A stretch of DNA of 33,562 bases from Cerioporus squamosus (taxonomy: Eukaryota; Basidiomycota; Agaricomycetes; Polyporales; Polyporaceae): positions 1 through 33,562 of the forward strand of contig JABYQS010000303.1 of NCBI GenBank assembly GCA_022592435.1. The letters run 5' to 3'. The position numbers and the translations under genes are program-made. Under the pieces are notes generated by a model. That model was given only the letters and a program-made list of their open reading frames with translations. It did no database searches and was not told the DNA's origin. Positions 21,601 to 32,986 of this stretch are shown here, piece after piece; position 1 is the stretch's first letter, and the number at the start of each line of letters is the position of its first letter.

Positions 21601-22909
21601 TATGCTCGCACGATTATCGAAGAGAGTGGGTCGTACCACTCCACGCATCTTCTTCATCAGCGTTACCTTCTCTGGGTCGCGTGCCCACTCCTGCGCAGCG
21701 TGTACTCGTTCAACATTCGTGAGGAGATCCGCGCGGTGCAACGCAACGTACCTCTATGAACGATGGGACGCACCAGGAGAAGTCTGCACCAGTTGCGATG
21801 AGACCTTCCCACACCGCATCCGGAGTAGGCACCTTGGGCGGCGACGCTGGTTTGAAGGCGGCTATGATGAAGCCCATGTACGCCTGAAGATGGTTAGACT
21901 CGGGATTCGATGTTTTGAGTGCATTGCAAGACTCACTGAAGATGCGAACATGAACATGCCCAACCCATGGAACATGGGCGTGCCCTGGCACCCCATCATG
22001 GCACCCTTCACATCGACACCGCATCGCACTGAGAGCAATGTGAGTCGATGAGGGTTCCGAGACTAAGCCCAAGAGTGGAAAGAAACATACGAGGTTCTTG
22101 CCCCCAAGAGAACAGCTTCTCGTGCGTCCAAGGAAGGGGCTTCGGATGACCGGTGGACCCTAGCGTCCGCAATGTCAGTTGTGGCTCGAAGCACAGAAGG
22201 TGACTCTCGAGACTCACCGGACGAATGCAGGATGATCCCATGCGCCTTGACATCGAACTTATCTGGAATCACCACCTCAGCGACAAACGGACTTGCAGGA
22301 TCCAGCGTGTCGGTGAAGATGTCTTCGAAAATGGGCGCGGAGTGTTCCGTTATATGAACTCCTGACGCGGCGAGTGTCTGTAGAGCTTCGTCGCCGACTT
22401 GGCGCATGAAGGGGTCTGACGAGATGAGGACGTGAGCTGTGTTCGTGCGCTGGAACATATCAATAAGGGCGGCGGAGGTGTTTCTTGTTGAGACCAGGAA
22501 GAGCGTGCATCCGGCCCTCATGACTCCGAGTGCGGTACAAAAGTACGTGATTGTGTCTGTGCAATTACCAGTCAGTACGGCGCACGTTCGGACACCGAGC
22601 ACAGAACACATCACCTATATTAGCGAACAGAGCTACCACCGGCTGGTTCGAGCTGGCCTCTCGAGCGGAAGTCCCGGCTATGGAGGCCACATATCGTGCC
22701 ACGCGGTCTATGGCACGGTAGGCAGTGGAGTGCGTGATGTACTCGAGCTGGTCTCCGTCTTGGTAGATGAAAAGAGGGTAGTCTGGGTTCACTTTGGCGT
22801 GCCATTCGTACAGCTGAGCGACGGTGGTGTCTGAACGTGTGCGAAGCTCATCCGGAGAGCGGAAGTCCGTCCTGATGTGGGCCGGTAGGCGTGCGGGGTC
22901 CAGCGGCAT
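18657..22909 (-). CDS. Adenylate-forming reductase (A-T-R, NRPS-like)
   Basis: This enzyme activates a carboxylic acid with ATP, loads it on a phosphopantetheine arm and reduces it with NADPH to an aldehyde or alcohol. From ATG 22909 (MPLDPARLPAHIRTDF) it shows, in order, an adenylation domain with STGHPKPLPWTHEKLF, FGGAALN, VYGATEVGLINTF, the hinge-side motif WKIVGRADEQIILSNGEK and KTNPVPLEKIINGDPHV. The carrier domain follows with GGDSLQATWIRN, whose Ser is split by an intron. The reductase has the Rossmann site LITGTTGGFGCDTLEHL, then THIMHNAWKVNFNLS, FVSSVGIF and the Tyr-Lys pair in GYSEAKW. It ends with VAAWKKAGFL. All junctions I checked join in frame, giving roughly 1,050 residues, typical for the family. 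No condensation domain is present. A TATA element lies at 23029. Substrate cannot be told from sequence by eye. Confidence 0.95.
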
Positions 22910-23921
22910 ATCAGGTCTATGTTGAGATCCCAAGTGTGTCTATGTCTAGATGTTCGAGTCTGATGGAGATGAGCACAGTCTAGGGGACAGAGATAAGGTG
23001 CGTCTACTCCCTCACCTGCACTCTCATTGTTATATAGCAGACGTATAAACCGTGGTGCTACGTGCGGATGTTCCCATCGGATCAAATACAGCAGAAGGTG
23101 TGCTGTGATGAGATTGACCTGCCGTGGGTAACGATTTCAGTGTTAGTCACCAGCAAGGCTAAGGGGCGACGCATGCTCACTCCATTCATGCTGTGAACAC
23201 GACCGCCTGCATGGAGCTGGCCCACGTGAGGCTTCAATACATCGCGTCGGCATTGGCTTCTCTAACGCCAGACGAAGACCATCACCTACGCAATGCAGCT
23301 GATACACGGTGGGTTCGTTGAGCCGCGAGGCAGGACTGGTCCTCACTTCTGCATCGGAAGAACGTTTAGCAGCGAGAAGCTTTCATCGGACGATTGCTTG
23401 CGCAGCGCCGCCGTAGTGGCAATGGGACGACGTCTGGCCACGCATGCCGTCCTGGTAGTGACATTGAAGTCATGTGGGATGCAGTTCGATCCGACGACGT
23501 TATCGACAGTATCTCGTACCCACGTTGCTGCAGGTACTGAGACCCACGGTGTCAGAGCTGGGTTCCAGGCGTTGGATATTGAAATGGTGAACAGATGTGC
23601 GCTCACCATTCATCAGGCTTACCACAGTTTGCGATGTCGCCGGGCCGGCTGAGATCGTATCTGTGAACAAGCGGAACAGCGAAGTGGCACCAGGCTCGCG
23701 AGTTGCAGTCGCTCTTAAAGCTGGGTTAGCTCCATGGATACCGCGAGAAAAGAGGACGCTGACCTGCAGACGATCGACGAACTACTCTGACCTACTGGCG
23801 TTTCCAAAGCGCAGCAGCCGACTCGCGCGCGACACCTATCATCAAAGTGTAGATTGATACAAAAGGTCCTTAAAACCCATTACCAAGTCATGAATATCAT
23901 GAGCGTAACCGTCCCCCCATG
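22910..23921. other. Intergenic region with reductase promoter, no supported gene
   Basis: The left part is the adenylate-forming reductase promoter. On the minus strand at about 23623-23786 there is an open stretch (containing LFSRGIHGANPALRA) followed by GTAAGC, and further open pieces down to 23383. I found no set of splice sites that keeps one frame through them and no known motif, so I do not call a gene. Confidence 0.4.
23029..23038 (-). promoter_or_regulatory. TATA box of the adenylate-forming reductase gene
   Basis: The minus strand reads GCTATATAAC about 120 bases upstream of the ATG at 22909. The match is strong and the distance allows a leader of roughly 90 bases. Confidence 0.5.
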
Positions 23922-24856
23922 CTATGCTGAGCCAGTTGACGGAGCCTCCCGATCCGTCCCTGACAGCACGACCTGCGATTGCGACCGTGAAGGCACCTCG
24001 AGTGCCGCCCCCAATCCTTCCGCACACATCTCAGCCACTCCGAACTCCATGTGAGGCAACTCGGACTCCGCATCGTCTCCCGCTCTCCTCGTCCGGAGGT
24101 CGAAGAATGGCATGCTGATCAGGACAGCAACGCAGACCGATTCCGGAGGCGGCTCGGGTGTCAATGGGGGCTTCAATGTCGAGGAGACTGACACGCGCAG
24201 CAGGTCTGCCGACCGCGAATGGCGCTCTGTCTGGGATGGAGGTCGCGACTGAGTAGTTTCCGCAGGAGCGACCACAGGGAGCAGCGGTTCGCGGCGACTC
24301 CTGCGAAGCCATCGCAACCATGGGAAGCGCGGCTGGGGCAGAGGCGTAGGTGCAGGCGTGGGTGGAACCGGGATTACGGGCCTTTCTGGTGGATTGAGCC
24401 ATCTGCATGATACAGGCTAAGGCCCGGGTGAGGAGAAGACGCCGTCTGTAAGCGCCTGGAAGAAGCATGATAAGTAGAGCGACGTACCGCCAATTCATCC
24501 CAATTCACGAGGATCCCGCTTCCAACCCTTTCCCGCTGCTTCTCCTTCTCCGTCGAAAACTCTCCTTCCTCCGATTGTGCTGCTTTTTCCGTCCCTATGT
24601 GCATGTCAAACATTCTCGGTCGTTCCACGACCGGCGCCTTGTCTGGATCCACATAGGTCCCATTGGCGATGGCTTCCGCAATGGCCGCACGTTGTCGCCG
24701 TCGTAAGGCATACGAACGGAAGACGATGGTGGCGGAGACGATGAGGAGGATGATTAAGGTGGCTGCAGCAGGTATAACTTCAGCAAGTGTCGTAAGCAGA
24801 CTTTTAGACGGCATGGTCATGGGCGTGGACGTGGACGTGGACGTCGAATTGGACAT
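23922..24856 (-). CDS. Single-pass membrane protein of unknown function
   Basis: Two exons, 24488-24856 and 23922-24416, join in frame across a 71-base intron and give 287 residues. The acceptor CCTTAG at 24417 was preferred over a nearby CATGCAG because only it continues into the proline-rich frame. Features in order: a short Ser/Thr repeat at the N-terminus, one transmembrane helix (residues about 29-48, PAAATLIILLIVSATIVF), a basic stop-transfer stretch (RSYALRRRQRAA), a charged cytosolic linker, a proline-rich stretch, and a conserved-looking C-terminal block (VAVLISMPF...LPHMEFGVAEM). This layout recurs as a hypothetical protein in polypores, from memory. The topology suggests N-out/C-in. 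No catalytic motif is seen. Confidence 0.8.
24825..24842 (+). repeat. Three tandem copies of GTGGAC
   Basis: This hexamer microsatellite lies inside the first exon of the membrane protein gene (23922-24856, minus strand). It encodes the alternating Ser-Thr start of the protein. Its copy number is likely to vary between strains. Confidence 0.75.
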
Positions 24857-26839
24857 GAAGGTTCATTTGCTAGCTCTAGTGGTCGTGTGGCGATGTGCGA
24901 GGTAGACGTCAGGAGGTTCGTGCAGGATGGGACAGTGTCGGCGGGAGTGCGGCAATCGTCCCAAACGCGGAGACGGGGCGCATGGGGTCGAAAGGAGAGG
25001 AAACGGAGGGAAAGAGGCGGGGGCGATATGTATAAAGCGACGGGAGCACCGTAAAGCTTCGATGAGCGCAGTGCGAACAGCTCACGACGAGCTCGAGCGG
25101 CCGCAGGCAGTCGAGACTGGTTGTACGACACCGTTGGTCGCCCAACCTTGGCCACCTGATTCGTCCCAAGGGTCCCACCAAACCCTGCGGGTCGTCCATG
25201 TCCACAGACCAATGCCGGACTAACAGCTCGATGATGAGAGGAAACTCACCAAGAAAGGTATACACTGCGGACAGCAAAGTTGTCTCAGCAACGGCACCTC
25301 GCAATCACTTGAGCGCAGACAGCAGTCAAGGGAGCTCGACGTACAGTAAAGGGAAGCTGATGACGTCAGCTCCGGTCCAGTGCCGGTAGGAAAGTCGTTC
25401 TGATTGCTTCCAGAGGGCGTAGGGCGCGGGGGCAAAGAACCAGACTGTCCGGGCGGGGGAGACGACGCGGACGACGAGCTAGAGAGCGAAGACATCGTCG
25501 AGGACATCGAGGACATCGCAGCCAAGAGCCAGGCCTGTTAGAACCGGAAGGGTACCAGGGAGACGGGGTGGGGAAGACGATCCAGGATACATACCCAGCG
25601 CTGAAAAGGGAAATGCGAGAGCCGCTACTGGCCCTAACTTGAGCCACGGCGCGGCCGGTGGACGTTGCAACGACCGTGTCCTGTGTCCGCGGTGATGGAG
25701 ACTATGGGACCCGGCCACCGCATATAGTGCCGCAGCAGTGAGTGGCAGACACGCCGTGGGGCCCTGGCAGCGTCGCAATGTTGTCGATCAGGAGGGTGGG
25801 AGGATTGAGACGACTGCGGGGGCTTCTCGAGGGCGAATCCACGGGAGCCGCTTGCTGGTGAGAGAGGACCCACGCTGGGGTGCTTCCAGCTGCCTGCGCA
25901 GACGGCGAACGGGGGCCAGAATAAAACATGAGAGCGTACTCTGGATGGGGGCAATAAGACGGTCAGCAGGTGCCCGGGAAGGCCTTCCCTGCGCGATTCT
26001 CAGTGCAACCGTCGGCAAAGACTCCGACGTTCGTACGCTCGAGCGACAGATTCGAGACCTAACGGGCCTGACGTGAGTCTCAGGGAGTCGTCAGTCGGCG
26101 CCAGGGTCAAATAGGTTCCCTACTAGGCTCTAGGAGCTCGAGACGCTGCCACACAGTGCGCAGTGACATGATGGACGGCGATGTCACTATTTTGACACGT
26201 ACCTTACAGAGCGATATGTCCGTGTTCTCCCACAATTCGTTGAGTCCGACATTTGAAGATGTCAGACTTGGATATCCGATGCAGATTGCAACTCCCAGAA
26301 GCCATGAAAGCTGTTGGGATTATCGTGATGTCGGAGGTCGATATGGCCGAGCCCAGGCTACCTAGGCAGCCTTAAGCCGAGGTTGAACTTCTCGGAGTCC
26401 GAAAGAGAAGTGTTCACATTATTTGGCAAGCGTGCACTGGGAAGAGAGCATGATGGTGGAAGAAAGGCAAGGAATGATTGTCTTAGGCGCCCACAGTCAT
26501 CTCAGCCTCGAGTTATTAACACAGTACCTATCGCTCGGCTTCAGCCTGATAAGAATATTGACTGGCACTTAGTGAAAAGCTGGTCATACAGTCTCATGAT
26601 CAGGCTACTACCGACAGGTACAGTGTAGACCCTCCGTCATCGGTGAAGCTGAAGAAGGGAAGGCACGAATCGGCGTGATGATACAGGTACTGAAGAATCG
26701 ACGCGTAGAATACAGGTTCAGGATATCTATTCACAGACAAGCGGCGACAACACGGGGCAACGAATTATGCGTAGAGTCCCTGGAATGAGAAGAGTACTGG
26801 TGCCTACTTTTGGCGCAGCTGGCCAGCTGGGTAACGGGT
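24857..26839. other. Two-kilobase region without a convincing gene
   Basis: The minus strand between about 25,080 and 25,600 has good intron-like signals (GTATGT, GTACGT and GTGAGT donors with CTAACAG, CTCAAG and CTGTTAG acceptors). It also has open frames, including a Ser-rich one (25220-25525) and a hydrophobic one containing FFAPAPYALWKQSERLSY near 25,400. I could not find a single frame that passes through all junctions, and I recognise no family. From 26,060 to 26,839 there is nothing I can support beyond the NUDT21 3' UTR. Confidence 0.4.
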
Positions 26840-27873
<1,034 letters not shown>

Positions 27874-28056
27874 GGTCGCGAAGCTTGGCGGTCGGAATCT
27901 GGGACGTCGTCGTCGCGCGCGAAGGGCTCGCCCGCGAGCTTCCCGCTGAGCTCGGAGTGTGACGTCGGGTGACGCACGTGACGTATTGTGTCACACGAAA
28001 TTTCTGAGCGTAGTCGCTAGGCGCTGAGCGCGAGCTCGTCGCATCCGACGGCGACC
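27874..28056. promoter_or_regulatory. Bidirectional promoter between NUDT21 and RRP6
   Basis: The two start codons are 183 bases apart and face away from each other, so both promoters must lie here. There is no TATA box. A dense group of sites is visible at 27960-27984: TGACGTCG (27960-27967, CRE-like), CACGTG (27975-27980, E-box) overlapping TGACGT (27979-27984). These are bZIP and bHLH type motifs, named by sequence only. Confidence 0.7.
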
Positions 28057-31000
28057 ATGGCCTCGTCTTCGAGTCTCTCGCCTGCTTCGTTCAACGACTA
28101 CAATGCTCAGCTGCAAGGGTCCGCGCTGAAGGCTACTCGGGCAGCCGTCTCACTCCCCGCGGACATCCCATTCCACCGCTCTGTTCACCCGGACTTCGCG
28201 CAGGAAGTTGACCGATGTTCCGCAAGAGTGCTTTCGCTCACGAATAAACTTCTGCAATTGTCTTCGACGGTCAATGCTTCGGCCCGTGCGCGAGGAAAGG
28301 GGAAGGCGCGGTTGGAAGCCGAGGACGATGTTGTGGATAACTTCCATTCGCTTGTAGTGGATGCTATGGACACTCTGCTTGAACGCGCCGTGAGTACAAC
28401 CGACGAGCTTCACTCTAAATATGTATGAACCCCGTTCTAGGACATCGGACTGGATGAGTTTCTTGGTAATATCAAAGCACCTGCCATAGCGGTGAATCCC
28501 GCACCTCTCGCCATAACGCAGAAGGTATGTCGGTGCAATCCTCAGCTATGCTTGGACTCTTTTGTTAACCTGCAGAAGAAGAGCAACGTTCCCCAAGGGC
28601 GTCTCGACCCCGCACTGCAGCACGCATCGCATCTCGCGAAACCCCAGCTCTCCTTCAAACGGAAAGTGGATAACAACAATGATACTGCCTGGGTACCTAC
28701 CCTGCGCCACAAATATAACGCGCAAGTGCCGCTTGGTTACAACTTCATGGAGAGCGACGGAGAGGAAGCCTCTACCTCGTGAGTTCTGCGCATTCCTCTC
28801 ATGGTTAAAGTTCTTATCAATATCTGGTGCATAGTCAACACCCCTACCGCTACGAGATCAAGCACATTTCCTACCCCGCGCGCATGTTCACGTCTTCGCC
28901 CCCAATACCGCCGAAATCATTTGAGGAGACACCTTTTAGCTGGGTTTCGACCGCAGAGGATCTTGCCACCATGCTCGACAAACTGCGTGCAGCGAAGGAA
29001 ATCGCGGTAGACCTCGAGTATCACAACTATCGCTCATTCGGAGGGTTCGTATGTCTCATGCAGATCAGCACGCGCGAAGAGGACTTCGTGATCGACACGC
29101 TCGCACTTCGAGAAGAGCTGGAAGAGCTGAACGAGGTCTTCACGAATCCCAACATCGTCAAGGTATATGCATGTTCGCGTTGACTCAGTTTGGAGATGCT
29201 GACCTTCCATAGATTTTCCATGGTGCGGAGAGTGATATCGTCTGGTTGCAGCAAGATTTCAATCTCTACGTCGTGAACCTATTCGATACCTACCATGCCT
29301 CTAAAGTGCTAGGTACGTCGTTCTTCCCCATACCTAACACTTGCTTCATGCCGGACAATAGACTTCCCCAGGCATGGTCTCGCCACACTCCTTGAGATGT
29401 ATTGCGATTTCACTGCCGACAAGCGTTATCAGCTGGCCGACTGGCGCATACGGTCGGTACAGATTCTTGTTCCCGTTCGATCTGCCGCTGACACGATGCC
29501 CTCAGTCCATTGCCCGAGGAAATGCTCAAGTATGCTCGTTCGGATACCCACTTCCTGCTCTTCATCTACGACAACCTACGCAACGCGCTCCTCGACCGAG
29601 CACAGTCCCGAGCGCAGTCGCGTGCTCAGAGCCCGGCCTCGTCCTCGTCCACCCCTGTTCCTGATCCATCGATACCGCCCGCACACCTGCTGTCCGCGAG
29701 GTCCTCTCCCGATCAGAAGAGACCGCTCTGCGCGTCTACGAGAAGGAAAGGTACGACGCCGACGGCGGCATGGGCCCCGGTGGCTGGGACACGCTCGCCG
29801 GAAGTGGAACAAGAGCAACCTTGTGGCAAGCTCGAACGTGCCGGATGCGGGCAGCGCGGCGAGTGCTCAACGCGCAGTTTACCTTGCCGTTCATGCTTGG
29901 CGGGATCGAGTGTCCCGCGAAGAGGACGAGAGCACGAGGTAAGTCGATATATGCGTTCCCTTTGGGGTGTTTGCGATGCTGACAGTGTCTTGGCATAGAT
30001 TTGTGCTGCCAAATCACTACCTCTTCTCGCTTGCCGAGCGCACTCCTGCGGACATGGCTGCGTTACTTTCGGTTCCACCCTGTCCCGCCGGTCATCCGAC
30101 GTCGTGCCAAGGAACTGCTGGATGCGATACGTGATGCAGTAAAGCAGGCTTTAGTGCTCCTGCGAGCTCGAGTGTCACTGATGCTCAGGTTGAGCAAACG
30201 CCAGCCGCTATGGCGGTCGATGCGACCGAAACAGTCATGGAAGTGGCGGAAGCAAGCCCTGCGCAACCATCGCAGTCTTTGTGGGCTACTGGTGAGAGAT
30301 CACCCTGCAAGCTATTCTCTGCTACGACTAACTCCACCTTCAGTGTCCTCCATAACAGCGACCAAGTCCACACTCTTCGGGCCTACCCTGCGTAGTAACG
30401 CCACCAATACCCTTCCAATAGCACCGCAGAGCGCGTTGCTGGGCACAGGCTCCAGCTCAGCGCGGGTATGTGGTATTCGTCAGCCTCTATCACTGACATG
30501 GATGCCTGACTCAACCGCGTCAGCAGGATCTTGTGCGGAGCCTCGCTATCAATCGAGCACGTTTCTTGGAAGCCGCTACCCGCATTCACAGCAAGCTCGT
30601 CATCGCACCGGCCGTACCATCAGTTGTTGCGCAGCCGACCCCAAGCGCAGTCGCACAAGCCGCCAGTGGCGAGGACGACCCGAGTGTGCTCAAGAACGAG
30701 GGACAAGCCGAGATTCCGTTTATCTGCTCACAGCGGGCGGCGCCGGTCACGGTCGACGACACATCGTGGTTGTCGGGCAACCCAAGAAGAAGAAACGCAA
30801 ACGGGCCGCGGAGAAGGAGAAGGCGGACAGCGCCGTGGGTTCCGCCAGCCCGAAGCAGGAATGGAGATGGAGGCGGAGGCGTTGATTACGCTTCTGTCTC
30901 TAACATCCTGGACGACGGATCCGATCACGAAGCGGACGTGCCTAACGCGAAGAAGAGGCAAAAGCATAGCAAAGGTGGGTTGTAGACCGGGACTGTCTGT

Positions 31001-31125
31001 GCGCAGTGCATGTGCTGACTGACGATTGCCGCAGGGTCGAACGCGTCGTTCTATGGGAACTTCCCTGCTCCGCCTAAGGCGCATAGTCAGCTGAAGAGCG
31101 GAACCAGTCTAGGACCTTCCGATAG
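28057..31125 (+). CDS. RRP6: Nuclear exosome 3'-5' exonuclease RRP6/EXOSC10, with several frame interruptions
   Basis: This is the nuclear exosome-associated DEDDy exoribonuclease. Exons: 28057-28389, 28441-28524, 28576-28778, 28835-29162, 29213-29312, 29362-29452, 29506-29938, 29999-30291, 30344-30465, 30527-30974 and 31035-31125. The N-terminus is the PMC2NT-type helical region. Catalytic motifs are [19 protein letters not shown] (Asp, Glu), [15 protein letters not shown] (Asp) and [17 protein letters not shown] (Tyr, Asp). An HRDC region follows ([19 protein letters not shown], then [20 protein letters not shown]). The tail has a basic nuclear-signal stretch ([13 protein letters not shown]). 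The first six exons are clean. From 29,660 on, the coding frame changes at about 29661-29690, 29798, 30072, 30151, 30761, 30857 and 31102. The last one restores a conserved-looking end, QSRTFR, at TAG 31123-31125. No repaired protein is implied. Sequence error is the favoured explanation. Confidence 0.9.
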
Positions 31126-31560
31126 CTTGTATGTGCGTAGAGCCATGTTTTGTATCGCGATGAGCTACGACTGCTCATGTTGTAGTGAGTAACATGCCGA
31201 TCTTGAGGCGATGTGATGACTTTGGAGTGCTTATGCATCCGATCTGCAATGCCAGAGCACCTGGAACCTAGTGAATACGGGCGGCGCCTGCCAGGGTGTG
31301 GTGGGAATAGGTGACCATCTTTGAGAACATCCAACCCCCATGACCAGCGGCCGTCATAAACGTGCTGACAGCGAGTGGGAGTGAACGTTCGCGCTAGCCG
31401 TACTGCGACCGATGGTGTCGATGAATCTGTGTAAGCTGCGTGCGTGCAAGGGATGATGATCTTACCGCGGATATATGCGACCTCGCAGGTGTCCGAACCA
31501 AGCGTACCCTCAGCCTCTCCACTCATCCGCCTACCACCTGATTCTCCGCTTGACCAGCCA
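31126..31560. other. Intergenic region between RRP6 and fold-3 hydrolase
   Basis: No gene is seen. This is the RRP6 3' UTR followed by the promoter of the downstream hydrolase on the same strand. No TATA box is obvious. Confidence 0.4.
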
Positions 31561-32777
31561 TGGATGCGATTGCAGCACTTTCCGACACAGCTATCCCTGT
31601 TGTTCTCGATCCTAGTGGTGATCACTTATCGGCAGAGAGATCTCTTGCTGCATCGTCGCGTGCAAACCGGTCGGAGGCTTTCTGCTTGCATGTGAATGAC
31701 CGTGTCACGACGATCAATGTCAGCCTTTCTATAGCTACGATGAGTTCGGCCCCGCGTGTGCACAAGCTAACCATCTTGCTTGTCGATCACAGCCCGCGAG
31801 GTGTTCATGAAGAAGCTCGAGACGCGGCGCTCCGAAATTGAGAGCTGGCCGAGTCGCACCTTCCGCTACGGCAGCACCGATAGACATCAGGTATGCGGTA
31901 CCCTCTTCCACCACGTAGGAGTTTGTTGACGCACGCATGTAGCTGGACGTTTACTATCCAAACCCGAAGAAGGTATCTGGCAGCTCTGTCCCCGTGCTCT
32001 TCTTCGAGTACGGTGGCGGCTTCGTCTCTGGCGACCGCAGGATTGACCAGCCTTACGACCTCGGGTATGCCAACGTCGGCGTATTCTTTGGCCAGCGGGG
32101 GTGAGTCCTCGTTGTCCAGTCCAGGATCGCCTCGTCCTGACCGACCCCATTGCAGGATCATGACCGTGATTGCGGACTACCGCCTCGCACCCGCCGCGCA
32201 GTTCCCGGACCCGCCCGCCGACATCCGCGACGCGATCGCCTGGTTCATCGCCAACGCCTCACCGTCGCATCCGAAGACTCCGGAGCGCGAACCCTCCAAG
32301 GTCTTCGTCATGGGCCACTCCGCCGGCGCGAACCACGTCATGTCGCTCTACCTCTCGCCGTCGGTCCTCCCGCTGGACTCGCCGGTGCGCGCCGCGACGC
32401 GCGGGTTGATCCCCAAGGGTGGCGCGTTCAAGTTCGAGTTCGGGGGCCCGCCCGTCCTTCCCCCGGGGCTCCTCGAGGGGTACTACGGCAGTAAGGAGGC
32501 GGCGCTCGCCAACATGCCCTTGACGCTGCTCGAGAACGCGCCGAGGAGCTCGTCGCTGGGCTGCCGGAGATCTTCGTGCTGGCGAGCGGAACGAGCCGGA
32601 GTTCATCAAGGCGGGCGTGGACGAGTTCGTGAAGAAGCTGGAGAAGCGGAGGGGGCGTGCGGTCAAGTATGAGATCATGAAGGGGCACAACCATATCAGC
32701 CCGCATTGGGCGCTGCTCAGCGGGGAGGGCGAAGATGGGCAGAGGCTGTTGCGGAGTGGGTGAAGTCCACCGTGTAG
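31561..32777 (+). CDS. Alpha/beta hydrolase fold-3 protein, frame-interrupted
   Basis: This is a hormone-sensitive-lipase or BD-FAE-like carboxylesterase. The proposed start at 31561 gives MDAIAALSDTAIPVVLDPSG, but the first small exons (31561-31620, one near 31736 and one beginning near 31794) are uncertain. The core is clear: RTFRYGSTDRHQ, LDVYYPNPKK, the oxyanion region FFEYGGGFVSGDRR (GGG type), VIADYRLAPAAQFPDP, the nucleophile elbow VMGHSAGANHV and the His region MKGHNHISPHWALL. The acid residue lies between, in the PEIFVLASGTEPEF block. Three single-base frame changes occur at about 32541-32544, 32592-32594 and 32733-32736, all where one G seems to be missing. The frame reaches TAG at 32775-32777. 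It is convergent with the methyltransferase gene. No signal peptide is visible. Confidence 0.75.
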
Positions 32778-32986
32778 GACTGCCCCGCGGAGATCGCGCA
32801 GAAACTAAAGCTCGAACATGATGTATTCATAGGTCTACAGAGGTCACACATAGCGCGAACGTGTTGAGGCTCGCGACACAGTACAGGCATATTGACACGT
32901 CTGCCCCGGACCGCGCTCTTAGTTGAGTAAGAGCACAGGCTGCATAGCTTGCGTCGAAAAGAGTCCGAAAAGCCTCGTCGCAACCC

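Noticed and set aside
23383..23786. Possible small multi-exon gene on the minus strand
   Set aside because: Good-looking donors exist, but each combination of junctions I tried meets a stop codon or shifts frame.
24417..24487. Suspected frame break in the single-pass membrane protein
   Set aside because: The earlier acceptor CCTTAG (instead of CATGCAG) joins exon 1 to the proline-rich frame without any shift.
25220..25525. Serine-rich 101-codon frame on the minus strand
   Set aside because: It is low-complexity sequence from a TCG/TCC-rich tract, and other frames of the same stretch look equally or more protein-like.
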